DNA of 64,000 nucleotides from Achatina immaculata (taxonomy: Eukaryota; Mollusca; Gastropoda; Stylommatophora; Achatinidae), in contig CM019715.1 in the NCBI GenBank assembly GCA_009760885.1, positions 24,145,642-24,209,641 on the forward strand. Reading direction: 5' to 3'. The notes beneath the pieces were generated by a model. That model was not told the DNA's origin and did not search any database. It was given only the letters and a program-made list of their open reading frames with translations. Position 1 is the first letter of the stretch, and each line of letters begins with the position of its first letter. A program made the position numbers and the translations under genes. Below are positions 21,957 to 33,352 of the stretch, in pieces.

Positions 21957-23966
21957 TTAAGCTTCAACGTCATCATCATCATCATCTGACAGGTGGCTTT
22001 TAATTTCTAGCTCAAAATAAATGTGATTGTTCACATCATCTTGCTCCTTTGAGTTGATGATAACATTTTGACTGGACAAATTCGTTGAAAGAAAAGTTTC
22101 ATTGTTTTCATCGCAAGACTTTTGTGAAAACCCTGTACTATCATCACGGCTTGTCAAGTCATTTTTCTTTTCTTGCTGGAAACAATTAAAACTATTCGTT
22201 GTTTCACGGTGCATGCACAGGTCAGTAGTACTCTTTTCTGGTTTATACAATAACAACTCCAGCATATGGTTTTCATCGCACGCATGTCTGCAAATGCATG
22301 AACAGGCAGCACATTCGTTGATCAAATCTGTCTCTTTCTCCAGTTCGAAGTATATGTGGTCGTTTACATCGCCATCTTTCTCTGACTGAACAGTTGTAAC
22401 AGCCGAAGAGCGGTTCTCATTCTGTAACTGTTCTGAGATATCTGGACTCTGCCTGTCTTCTCCCAACAGAGTTTCTTGTTTTGCTTGCCGAAGTTCAATT
22501 ACTTCAATGTGAGTGCTTATGTTTTCATTATTTATCAAGTTTGAATTAACAGGCGTATAGGAACCTTGATGGAAATGTTCAGGTGATTTTTCACAGGGCA
22601 TATTTACAGTTGTTTGCTGAATCTCTCTTGGACTGGCGATGACATCGTAAGGATTTGTTATGTCTCGAACTTCTTCACCAAATCTCGTATATATATCTTC
22701 GTGTAGACGGTTTAGATGAACGTGTCTCAAATGCTTGAATTCCTTTACTGCACTGTAATCCTCATCGATATATACATCTACGTTTTGGCTAATTGATGGT
22801 TTGGGTGTATCCTTGTAACTTGTCTGAACATACTCATAATCGTTGTCACATTTAATTGATATTCGAGGAGTATAAAGTGGAGAATCTTTCTTGTGAGTAT
22901 CAAATCGATGGTCAACAACATCATCTGTGATCGAACTGCTGTCTTCGTACTCTCTGTTTGCATTGTACCTATTCAAGCGGGTCAGTTTAAATTCTGAAAC
23001 ATGACCATCGTGCTTTCCTTTATCACTTCTAATATAACTTCCATCACTAATTTCTTTGTTCTCATTGTCAATATCTATGTAGATATGGGAAGTGTTGCTG
23101 ACTCTGTGATTGAGAATATTTGCTGAAATGTACCCACTGTCACTTTCTCTTAAACTAGTCTTTTCTTGGGAGACACCGACAACAGTGCAACTATACTTAT
23201 CAGCGTTTTGCATTTGTTTCATATCTTTAACACTGACCATTATACTTTCTTCTCCGTCATACAGTCTTTCATGTTGTAACTTACTAGCTGGTGGCTGCAT
23301 TTTAGGGCTGCTGAATGTTTTTTCTTTCATTTTTGTGTCACATTCACGAGCAAGCATTTCAAATCTCTCCTCTGCATGGCCACTGATTTCGGCAGTATCT
23401 GCTTTTGATTGCTTATTAATCGTCATTTCATGTTTTTTGGGTACTTCAGAGTTCGTGTTGGATGATGCGTCAGTATTATTTTCCATGTCATGCTCAGATG
23501 TTGAATTCCCATGACTTGCCAGTTTTCCTCCACTGATTCCTCTAAGATTACACTTTGGGGTCTCAGAACTTGTCATTGTGTTCCTGTTTATAGGCGCAGC
23601 TTCTAGGTTCCCACGTGCCAAAAATTCGTTTCCCACGTCGCATGTAATTATGTTAAGTGATGTTACTTTCGTACTAGGAAGTCCACTTAGAGCACGTGAG
23701 GAAACAACATTATTACTGCACATGATACCAGATGCTGAGTCTGAATGTGCATGCTGTTTATCTGAAGTGATGGTTACCATTTCATTCAATTGTGTGTCCG
23801 TTTCGTGTTCGAGAGGGGAACTCATCTCAGTGCTGGTTATTTTCGACGAGTCTTTGAAACATGGCCCTGCCACACATTTTTGTCGTTTCCACAGCAGCAA
23901 GAAAATAACACCGGCAAGCGCCAAAACACTGACAACGACAATAATAACGATAACAGATGTATCCAT
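21957..23966 (-). CDS. Single-pass membrane protein or receptor cytoplasmic tail, tyrosine-motif rich
   Basis: An intact 669-codon frame and the only long non-transposon ORF. Residues 5-26 (VIVIIVVVSVLALAGVIFLL) form one strong membrane segment, followed by the basic stop-transfer WKRQK. The remaining 640 residues are hydrophilic and probably cytoplasmic. Tyrosine motifs are dense: HIYIDID (Y296), DYSAV (Y404), DIYTRF...NPYDVI (Y426 and Y440, ITAM-like spacing), and HIYFELE twice (Y539, Y650). There is a Cys cluster CAACSCICRHAC (about 552-563) and an acidic end of six Asp from a CAT repeat. The layout suggests SH2-domain docking, as in scavenger or immune-type receptors. The ATG is preceded by an in-frame TAG nine bases upstream that could itself be a splice acceptor (GTGTAG). 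So this is either a complete protein with an N-terminal anchor or, more likely, the last exon of a receptor with its ectodomain encoded at higher coordinates. Family not recognised. Confidence 0.75.
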   Translation of the reverse strand: MDTSVIVIIVVVSVLALAGVIFLLLWKRQKCVAGPCFKDSSKITSTEMSSPLEHETDTQLNEMVTITSDKQHAHSDSASGIMCSNNVVSSRALSGLPSTKVTSLNIITCDVGNEFLARGNLEAAPINRNTMTSSETPKCNLRGISGGKLASHGNSTSEHDMENNTDASSNTNSEVPKKHEMTINKQSKADTAEISGHAEERFEMLARECDTKMKEKTFSSPKMQPPASKLQHERLYDGEESIMVSVKDMKQMQNADKYSCTVVGVSQEKTSLRESDSGYISANILNHRVSNTSHIYIDIDNENKEISDGSYIRSDKGKHDGHVSEFKLTRLNRYNANREYEDSSSITDDVVDHRFDTHKKDSPLYTPRISIKCDNDYEYVQTSYKDTPKPSISQNVDVYIDEDYSAVKEFKHLRHVHLNRLHEDIYTRFGEEVRDITNPYDVIASPREIQQTTVNMPCEKSPEHFHQGSYTPVNSNLINNENISTHIEVIELRQAKQETLLGEDRQSPDISEQLQNENRSSAVTTVQSEKDGDVNDHIYFELEKETDLINECAACSCICRHACDENHMLELLLYKPEKSTTDLCMHRETTNSFNCFQQEKKNDLTSRDDSTGFSQKSCDENNETFLSTNLSSQNVIINSKEQDDVNNHIYFELEIKSHLSDDDDDDVEA

Positions 23967-25125
23967 GTTTTCCTACACGCTAAGAATATGTCATGTTTTA
24001 TCGCCACTATTACCAGACTATTATTTCAACTGCCACTGCATTTTTCTTTCTTAATATTTGCTCAACTAGAAACCACTTGTAGACAATACCACATGACATG
24101 GAGTAGAAGGGAAATTAAGCCGCTGTATCCGTCATAAAACCACGAAGAATAACTAACATGTGATACTCTCCAAGGATCGTAAAATATAAATGACACAACA
24201 ACGCAGTGCACCGAGACTCAATCTTTCCCTCAGCCTTGTTGAAAGCATCGTTAATAAAACCGAGATTAGACTCCCGCAATCAGGAGCTTCAGCAAGGAAT
24301 CGTTTACCGGTTTCATTCCGTTCTCGTTGAGACTCTCACATCATAAGAATCTGAAATAAAGAAACATTTGTTGGTTACATTTTATTATAAAAATAACAGT
24401 TCCAATTATTTTCTTCCCATCATAAACATAACATGCTAACATTGACATACGGTATTTGACTCAATGAGAAACCAGCAGAGAAACGGATGTTAAGTAATCT
24501 TTCCTAAGAGGAGAGACCATCCACTATCTGCGAAGTGGTCATTTTGCAATATTACAATCTGTTTCCAGGATAGCTGTACAGTAGCGCTCAAACTAGTTCT
24601 GGTTAAAACACCCCAGAAATAGAAGGAACCTAATTCTAAAGTTGGTTTTCAAGCCATCTATCTCAGCCAGGGGAGACCAGAGCCTCAACATCTCCCAAAT
24701 ACAGACAACCAATCAAACAGAAAGATGGCAAATCTCTTCTCTACATGAGACCAACGGAAAAAAAAAATTGGCCAGGTAATTCTTTTGCTACAAATAAAAT
24801 ACTGAGCATTTCTTTCCGTTTTTGTCTTTGAATAAACTGAGAGAAAAATGAACGCCCACTAAAGTAAATCAGTCTCACTCGTGAACTGTACAAGTTATTG
24901 TTGTACGAAATTTCTTGTCAAGACATCTCTAAGACTAATTACAGTTAGAAGGAACTAAATTCCGCTGCTACATGAAACGCGCACTTTACTTTGGTTAAAT
25001 TAACTTTCTATTAATATACTGAGGATTTCCGGTCGTGACGGAGCATACGGGGAAGTTGGCCAGCAGATCATCCCATCCTAGGACTTAGAAACAAAACAAA
25101 TTAACTTATATACCAGTTCCATATA
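23967..25125. other. Upstream side of the membrane-protein gene; no exon proven
   Basis: No Cys-rich, EGF-like or immunoglobulin-like exon is apparent on the minus strand. A possible acceptor, TTTATTTCAG, sits near 24,350 on that strand and could start a small untranslated exon. Nothing else is supported. Confidence 0.35.
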
Positions 25126-25129
25126 TAAG

Positions 25130-27196
25130 TTAATGTGTACCATATGGTTAGCGGGGGAAGGGTATCCCCTATCAAAGGAGAAGTAAGACGCCTCTTTACC
25201 TCCGTCAGTCTACGGGACATCCTCGGGCAAGATGGAGTACCCGTATAGCCCCCCCCCCCCCCGATCAGGGTGACGTGAAGCCATGGGAGCAGGTCGTGGA
25301 TGGAATGGGAGAGCAGCCGACAGATAATGTTGGTTATGGTCACCATTCTATGATGGTATGCAGATGATCTCAATGTAGGGACAATGGCTACGATCAATGA
25401 CTAGTACAGTCACTGCCCGGAAGGAAAGCAATGGTAAACTACCTTCTGGAAATATACCAAGAACCCCAAACAGCAACATGGAAAGTCAAATAGGAAAAAG
25501 ATCTGGTGGCAAGTCCCCCTTGGCCAGATAGATCTAATTTTAACACTGGGGAAGAGTGTGAGACAGAGGTCAGTACTAGTAATTGTGATGACGGACAAAA
25601 TCCTGACGGTGTTACTAAGGAAAACCCCTGCATCAAACTAAAAAGAACAATAAGAATAGGAACATGGAATGTAAGAAGTATGTATGAGGGAAAGTATCAA
25701 ATAGTAAGTGACGAGATGAAAAGAACGGGGATACATATTTTGGGAATCTGCGAACGTCGATAGAAATGATCGGGACATTTCAATAGTGAGAATTATATCT
25801 TTATATACTCTGGTGGAGAATTAGGAGGAAAGAATGGAGTGGCTTTTTACTTGGACAAATTAACAACAGAAGCATTACTAGGTTACAATCCAGTAAATGA
25901 TAGAAGCCTCACTATCAGACTTAAGGGCACTCCTAGAAATATAACAATCATCCAGATACATACACCTATATCAGGATAGACCAGTATAGACCAGGTACGA
26001 CGGAAAATGATATTGTATTAATAATGGGGGATTTTAATGCAAAATTGGTGCAGAAAGAGCAGAAAATGAATGATATGTTGTGGGGAAATTTAGCATAGGA
26101 AATAGAAATGAGGCAGGTGACAATCTAATGGCTTTTTGCATGGAAAATGAGCTAATGATCGCTAACATACTTTTTAAACAACATCCAAGAAGACTTTTAC
26201 ACATGGACATCACCTGATGGGAAAACCAAGAATCAAATAGATTACATTTTAGTGCAAAGAAGGTGGAGAGCAAGTATAACATCAGCAAAAACTTTACCAG
26301 GTGCTGATTGTGACACGGACCATGAGTTATTAATAGCAGACATGAAGATAAAGATAAAAAAGACAGTTACGGGATCAAGACCACTCCGCTTTGATCTTAC
26401 AAAAATACTAGAACAATACGTTATAGAAGTGAAGAACCATTTCGAAATCCTGATGGCTGTACAGGATGAGATGACATCAGATGAACTGGCTACGCAGGCC
26501 AGAGATATCTTAATAACAACAGCTAAAGACGTGGTTCGAGTAAATAAAACGCACACAAAAAATGTGCAGGCACTCTAGAACTGATTAAACAACATAGAGA
26601 AATGAAGACGCAATGGAATGTGACAAACAACAACAAAGAGGAATATAAATCTTTAACAAAAGAAATACGAAGAAACATAAGAAAAGATAAAAAAAAACAA
26701 TACATACAAGATTGTTGTGGAAGAACAGAAGGACATCAGAAGTGTGGAAGAGATAGTGAAATGTTTAAAGAAATGAAGACATTGACGAGAAATGTCACAT
26801 CTCAGCTAAATGTAATTTGTGACGAGATGGGGAATACCTTGACAGAGACAGAAGAAATTCTAGAAAGATGGAAGGAATATTGCAGAGGAATGTATGAAAC
26901 ATCCGGCTGTGGAAGCAGAAATCAACAGTATGAATTATTATTGGAAGATAAAGAACCCGAACCGACAATAGAAGAAGTTTTATGGGCAATAAAGAATCTG
27001 AAAAATAGTAAATCACCAGGATGTGATGAGATAACAGCTGAATTTATTAAAGCAGGAGGAAAGGAATGTGCAACAATCGATCATGCACTATGTAAAAAAG
27101 ATATGGCATTCTGGAATTTGGCCAAAAGAATGGAAAAGAACTGTATTCATACCACTGCCAAAAAAGGGTAACTTCAAATTATGTACAAACTACAGA
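25130..27196 (+). mobile_element. RTE-like non-LTR element, first family: 5' region, endonuclease, RT N-terminus
   Basis: A 5' leader (from about 25,130) ends in a run containing GCAATGGTAAACTACC, typical of this group. The endonuclease then starts with IRIGTWNVRSM (frame 25,506-25,763) and continues through frameshifts with GGELGGKNGVAFYL, GDFNAK, NRNEAGDNLMAF and DCDTDHELLIADMK (26,252-26,578). Next come the linker and RT fingers (26,602-27,171) with LKNSKSPGCDEITAEFIKAG, and in the next frame WKRTVFIPLPKKGNFK and NYRT. Similarity to this family ends at about 27,196, where another family begins. Many frameshifts and stops make it a pseudogene. It is the same family as the 3.8-5.8 kb minus-strand copy. 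Confidence 0.82.
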
Positions 27197-28375
27197 ACTC
27201 CACTGTGGAAAAATAAAGGCAGCAAAAGATTCTGCACACAATACAGCTGTACTTCCTTATTAAGCCATACAGGGAAAATATTTTGTAAACTTTTAGAGAT
27301 GAGATTAAGACCAATGACAGAGCCTCACTTGAGTGAACGTCAACAAGACTTTAGGAAAAACAGAGGATGCACACACATTTGCCCTCAGACAGTTGTCAGA
27401 GAAAGCGATCGAATTTAATAACACCCTTTACTTGGCTTTTGTTGATCAAGAAAAAGCATTCGACAGAGTGGACAGGAACAAACTATGGGAAGTCCTAAAA
27501 CAATATAGGATTACCAATCATCTATTAAATCTGTGTAAGAGTCTGTACAACAACGGATGTGGCATCATCAGAGCAATAGGGGGACATTCTGAACCCTTTG
27601 TTATTAAATCTGGCGTTCGGCAAGGTTGCATCTTATCACCGCTACTATTTATAACATATATCAATAACATCTGTAGAGAAGATGGACTGAGAAGGACTGT
27701 AAAAAATCAACAAAATGAAAAAGAACAAACAGAAGACGACATAACCATAAACGAACTATTATTTGCAGATGACCAAGCTCTAGTTGCCCACTCAGAAAAA
27801 GGCTTGCAGGATCACATTAATAGTTTGAATGATGCATGCAAAAAATTAACCTAGACAAAACAGAAATCATGACCATCACACGAGTAGACACACTAATAAA
27901 TATTACACTGGAAAACCTTACTATGAAGCAAGTAACGCATTTCAAATACCTCGGAAGCATTTTCTCAACAAAAGGAAAAATCGACATAGAGATCGAAAAC
28001 AGATGTAGCAAAGCAAACCAACTTATCGGGCAACTGGCTCCCATAAAAAACAACAAGCATGTCTCACTGGAAACTAAAAGAACTATCTATAAGACAATCT
28101 TCATACCAACTTTGTGCTACCAATGCCAGGCATGGACGCTGACAACAAAAGACAAAAGGAAAATTACAACAGCTGAAATGAGAATCTTGAGAAGAATTCT
28201 TGGAATATCAAGAATGGACAGAATCAGAAATGATGTCATTAGAAATAAAGTAGGAGTTGAACCCGTTCTGAACTATATTGATAAACAGCAAATAAAATGG
28301 TTCGGTCATGTATCAACATGCAGTCGTACAAAAAGAACGTGTACCACAGAGAGCAATGTTTTACAGACCACATAA
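27197..28375 (+). mobile_element. Non-LTR reverse transcriptase of a fourth family, joined to the RTE-like 5' half
   Basis: From about 27,200 the RT is of another type: TSLLSHTGKIFCKLLEMRL, then LAFVDQEKAFDRV (first catalytic Asp), KSGVRQGCILSPLL, and ELLFADDQALVAHSE (catalytic FADD intact; frame 27,333-27,854). The next frame (27,836-28,375) continues with NLDKTEIMTI, HFKYLGSIF, LCYQCQAWTLTTKDKRKITT and QQIKWFGHV. It stops at about 28,375 before the usual basic tail, at the border with the gypsy integrase relic. It is either a 5'-truncated insertion into the RTE-like copy or the product of template switching. Frameshifts make it inactive, although the palm residues are present. Confidence 0.8.
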
Positions 28376-28608
28376 AGGCATTTGTGCAAGACAAGACAGT
28401 CCACACGGAGGCTGAGGTATTGTTGCAGCGGATAATCCAGTGTCACCCTACAAAATCGGTAGTGTTTACGGACAATATTTGTGACTAACTGTTTGAAGCA
28501 ACTGTTCAAGCAGCTACATGTTCAGCATGTTAATACGGCGTTGAATCAACCGCAGAGAAACGCCAGGAATGAAAGAATACATCGCACCGTGAGAAATACT
28601 TTGTCGAA
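28376..28608 (+). pseudogene. Ty3/gypsy integrase relic, cassette copy 1 (5'-truncated)
   Basis: Starts at FVQDKTVHTEAEVLLQRIIQ and covers the second half of the integrase core. VVFTDN carries the second catalytic Asp. After a frameshift, NCLKQLFKQLHVQH and NQPQRNARNERIHRTV carry the third catalytic residue (Glu of NERIH). It shares GAGGCTGAGGTATTG and GTGTTTACGGAC with the last copy (35,907) and differs there from the inner copies. It ends at ACTTTGTCG, where the 17-bp array begins. Confidence 0.8.
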
Positions 28609-30506
28609 CCACGTGCTACTTATACGGATGATACTTATGCTATTCGTACGGAAATGCTATTCGTACGGATATGCTATTCGTACGGATATGCTATTCGTAC
28701 GAATATGCTATTCGTACGGAAATGCTATTCGTACGGATATGCTATTCGTACGGATATGCTATTCGTACGGAAATGCTATTCGTACGGAAATGCTATTCGT
28801 ACGGATATGCTATTCGCACAGAAATACTATTCGTACGGAACTGCTACTCATAAGGAAACGCTATTCGCACGTAAAAGCTATTCTTACGGAAATGCTATTC
28901 GCACGGAAACGCTACTCATACGGATATGCTACTCGCACGGATATGCTACTCGCACGGAAACGCTTCTGATATTGATATGCTACTCTCACGGAAACGCTAC
29001 TCATACGGATATGCTACTCGCACGGATATGCTACTCGCACGGAAACGCTTCTGATATTGATATGCTACTCTCACGGAAACGCTACTCATACGGATATGCT
29101 ACTCGCACGGAAATGCTATTCGCACGGAAACGCTACTCATACGGATATACTACTCGTACGGAAATGCTACTCGCACGGAAATGCTATTCATATTGATATG
29201 CTACTCATACGGATATGCTATTCATATTTATATGCTACTCGCACGGAAACGCTACTCGCACAGTAACGCTACGCATACGGATATGCTACTCTTACGGATA
29301 TGCTATTCATATTGATATGCTACTCATACGGATATGCTATTCATATTGATATGCTACTCATACGGATATGCTATTATACAGATGATACTTATGCTATTCG
29401 TACGGATATGCTATTCGTACGGATATGCTATTCGCACGGAAACGCTTCTGATATTGATATGCTACTCGTACGGAAATGCTACTCATACGGATATGCTACT
29501 CATTCGGATATGCTATTCATATTGATATGCTACTCTCACGGAAACGCTACTCATACGGAAACGCTATTCGTACGGAATGCTATTCGTACGGAAATGCTAT
29601 TCGTACGGATATGCTATTCGTACGGATATGCTATTCGCACGGAAATGCTATTCGTACGGAAATGCTATTCGTACGGATATGCTATTCGCACGGAAATGCT
29701 ATTCGTACGGATATGCTATTCGTACGGAAATGCTATTCGTACGGAAATGCTATTCGCACGGAAATGCTATTCGTACGGATATGCTATTCCTACGGATATG
29801 CTATTCCTACGGATATGCTATTCGTACGGATATGCTATTATACAGATGATACTTATGCTATTCGTACGGATATGCTATTCGTACGGATATGCTATTCGTA
29901 CGGATATGCTATTCGTACGGATATGCTATTCGCACGGATATGCTATTCGTACGGATATGCTATTCGTACGGATATGCTATTCGCACGGAAATACTATTCG
30001 TACGGAAATGCTACTCATACGGAAACGCTACTCGTACGGAAACGCTATTCGCACGTAAAAGCTATTCTTACGGAAATGCTATTCGCACGGAAACGCTACT
30101 CATACGGATATGCTACTCGCACGGATATGCTACTCGCACGGAAATGCTACTCGCACGGAAACGCTTCTGATATTGATATGCTACTCTCACGGAAACGCTA
30201 CTCATACGGATATGCTACTCGCACGGAAACGCTACTCATACGGATATACTACTCGTACGGAAATGCTACTCGCACGGAAATGCTATTCATATTGATATGC
30301 TACTCATACGGATATGCTATTCATATTTATATGCTACTCATACGGATATGCTACTCATACGGATATGCTACTCGCACGGAAACGCTACTCGCACAGTAAC
30401 GCTACGCATACGGATATGCTACTCATACGGATATGCTATTCATATTGATATGCTACTCATACGGATATGCTATTCATATTGATATGCTACTCATACGGAT
30501 ATGCTA
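28609..30506 (+). repeat. 17-bp satellite array 1, about 112 units
   Basis: The core unit is CGTACGGATATGCTATT with regular variants (CGCACGG, CATACGG, CATATTG; GGAAATGC, GGAAACGC; CTATT, CTACT). 17 bp is not a multiple of three and the unit has no stop in any forward frame. All three forward frames therefore read the same 17-residue peptide MLFVRICYSYGYAIRTD in rotated register, giving long overlapping open frames (up to 307 codons). The reverse strand contains TAG in each unit and is closed. The left part is CGTACGG-rich and the right end is made of CATATTG/CATACGG dimers. Internal TTATACAGATGATACTTATG inserts at about 29,370 and 29,836 mark old junctions. Confidence 0.95.
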
Positions 30507-31294
30507 TTATACAGATGATACTTATGCAGTAGATTATTACTGAGGTTTCACAAAATCTGATATGGAATCTTAGTAACTACTACTCCTAGATATTGGTCAT
30601 TTTCATCTAGTGTCTGAGCTGGGACAAGATCTGAAACAGCCAGAATTATAACGTCTCTAGAATGAGTAGAAACTACTTCCCCGAAATATAAGAACTTCAT
30701 GATACACCAGGAGAGTGTATTTTCTTTCAAAGCCTTGTGAAATGGAACCACGAATGAGACTGTATGTTCCTAGTCATCTCCGATCTCATACAGTTATATG
30801 AAGAAAGTGGACTTATGGGACGAGATAAGGTGTATTCTGCGCTGGGTTCCCCATATTATTGGCCTAACATGTTTCTAGACTGTTACCAACCTGTAGATTC
30901 GGGAACACAATGTTCTGTACGAGAATGCACCGCTGCAAGAAACAGATATTCCGGGCTTTCCATTCCAAAAGATCTGGATGGATTTCTCAGACCCGTATCT
31001 GTTGACATTGGCTGGAAATAAATACATCCTTCATGCGGTAGACTGGTTGACGCTACAGGCAGAATGTTTCTTTGTGCAAGACAAGACAGTCCACATGGTG
31101 GCTGAGGTCTTGTTGCAGCGGATAATCCAGTGTCACCCTACAAAATCGGTAGAGTTTATGGACAATATTTGTGACTAACTCTTTGAAGCAACTGTTCAAG
31201 CAGCTACATGTTCAGCATATTAATAGGGCGTTGAATCAACCGCAGAGAAACACCAGGAATGAAAGAATACATCGCACAGTGAGAAATACTTTGT
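30507..31294 (+). pseudogene. Ty3/gypsy integrase relic, cassette copy 2 (full cassette)
   Basis: A 0.79-kb cassette with a zinc-binding and core integrase order spread over frames. YYWPNM (hallmark between the HHCC finger and the core) lies in the frame 30,764-31,021. Next come WMDFSDPYLL (first catalytic Asp position), GNKYILHAVDWLT and FVQDKTVH in frame 30,978-31,178, then VEFMDN (second Asp), and NERIHRTVRNTLS (Glu) in the frame from 31,171. The same frameshifts occur in every copy, so decay preceded amplification. A minus-strand frame (30,548-30,751) is a shadow. Confidence 0.82.
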
Positions 31295-32075
31295 CGCACG
31301 GATATGCTATTCGTACGGATATGCTATTCGTACGGAAATGCTATTCGTACGGAAATGCTATTCGTACGGAAACGCTATTCGTACGGATATGCTTTTCTTA
31401 CGGATATGCTATTCGTACGGAAACGCTATTCGTACGGAAACGCTATTCGTACGGATATGCTATTCGCACAGAAATACTATTCGTACGGAACTGCTACTCA
31501 TAAGGAAACGCTATTCGCACGTAAAAGCTATTCTTACGGAAATGCTATTCGCACGGAAACGCTACTCATACGGATATGCTACTCGCACGGATATGCTACT
31601 CGCACGGAAACGCTTCTGATATTGATATGCTACTCTCACGGAAACGCTACTCATACGGATATGCTACTCGCACGGATATGCTACTCGCACGGAAACGCTT
31701 CTGATATTGATATGCTACTCGCACGGAAATGCTACTCGCACGGAAACGCTACTCATACGGATATACTACTCGTACGGAAATGCTACTCGCACGGAAATGC
31801 TATTCATATTGATATGCTACTCATACGGATATGCTATTCATATTGATATGCTACTCATACGGATATGCTACTCATACGGATATGCTACTCGCACGGAAAC
31901 GCTACTCGCACAGTAACGCTACGCATACGGATATGCTACTCGTACGGAAATGCTACTCGCACGGAAATGCTATTCATATTGATATGCTACTCATACGGAT
32001 ATGCTATTCATATTGATATGCTACTCATACGGATATGCTATTCATATTGATATGCTACTCATACGGATATGCTAT
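31295..32075 (+). repeat. 17-bp satellite array 2, about 46 units
   Basis: Starts immediately after ACTTTGTCG and ends at GCTATTATACAGATGATACT, the same borders as the other arrays. Variant order again goes from CGTACGG on the left to CATATTG/CATACGG on the right. A large internal block is shared almost exactly with array 1, for example CGCACGTAAAAGCTATTCTT at 31,516 and 28,868. Confidence 0.95.
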
Positions 32076-32862
32076 TATACAGATGATACTTATGCAGTGG
32101 ATTATTCCTGAGGTTTCACACAATCTGATATGGAATCTTAGTAACTACTACTCCTAGATATTGGTCATTTTCATCTATTGTCTGAGCTGGGACAAGATCT
32201 GAAACAGCCAGAATTATAACGTCTCTAGAATGAGTAGAAACTACTTCCCCGAAATATAAGAACTTCATGATACACCAGGAGAGTGTATTTTCTTTCAAAG
32301 CCTTGTGAAATGGAACCACGAATGAGACTGTATGTTCCTAGTCATCTCCGATCTCATACAGTTATATGAAGAAAGTGGACTTATGGGACGAGATAAGGTG
32401 TATTCTGCGCTGGGTTCCCCATATTATTGGCCTAACATGTTTCTAGACTGTTACCAACCTGTAGATTCGGGAACACAATGTTCTGTACGAGAATGCACCG
32501 CTGCAAGAAACAGATATTCCGGGCTTTCCATTCCAAAAGATCTGGATGGATTTCTCAGACCCGTATCTGTTGACATTGGCTGGAAATAAATACATCCTTC
32601 ATGCGGTAGACTGGTTGACGCTACAGGCAGAATGTTTCTTTGTGCAAGACAAGACAGTCCACATGGTGGCTGAGGTCTTGTTGCAGCGGATAATCCAGTG
32701 TCACCCTACAAAATCGGTAGAGTTTATGGACAATATTTGTGACTAACTCTTTGAAGCAACTGTTCAAGCAGCTACATGTTCAGCATATTAATAGGGCGTT
32801 GAATCAACCGCAGAGAAACACCAGGAATGAAAGAATACATCGCACAGTGAGAAATACTTTGT
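32076..32862 (+). pseudogene. Ty3/gypsy integrase relic, cassette copy 3 (full cassette)
   Basis: Nearly identical to copy 2, including the inner-copy variants GTGGCTGAGGTCTTG and GTAGAGTTTATGGAC and the same reading-frame breaks. It differs at CAGTGGATTATTCC at the left border and TCTATTGTCTGAG. Confidence 0.82.
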
Positions 32863-33304
32863 CGCACGGATATGCTATTCGTACGGAAATGCTATTCGTA
32901 CGGATATGCTATTCGCACGGATATGCTATTCGCACGGATATGCTATTCGCACGGATATGCTATTCGCACGGATATGCTATTCGCACGGATATGCTATTCG
33001 TACGGATATGCTATTCGCACGGAAATGCTACTCATACGGATATGCTACTCGCACGGAAACGCTACTCATACGGATATACTACTCGTACGGAAATGCTACT
33101 CGCACGGAAATGCTATTCATATTGATATGCTACTCATACGGATATGCTATTCATATTGATATGCTATTCGTACGGAAATGCTATTCGTACGGAAATGCTA
33201 TTCGTACGGATATGCTATTCGTACGGATATGCTATTCATATTGATATGCTACTCATACGGATATGCTATTCATATTGATATGCTACTCATACGGATATGC
33301 TATT
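32863..33304 (+). repeat. 17-bp satellite array 3, about 26 units
   Basis: Left part dominated by CGCACGGATATGCTATT, right part by CATATTG dimers. Ends with GCTATTTATACAGATGATAC. Confidence 0.95.
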
Positions 33305-33352
33305 TATACAGATGATACTTATGCAGTAGATTATTACTGAGGTTTCACACAA
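33305..33352 (+). pseudogene. Integrase cassette stub (48 bp)
   Basis: Only the left border of the cassette (TTATGCAGTAGATTATTACT, then GAGGTTTCACACAA) survives before the array resumes. It is a recombination scar within one long array. Confidence 0.8.

Noticed and set aside
29476..30399. 307-codon repeat protein gene
   Set aside because: All forward frames are open because of the 17-bp unit, there is no non-repeat coding flank, and the cassettes on both sides are pseudogenes.
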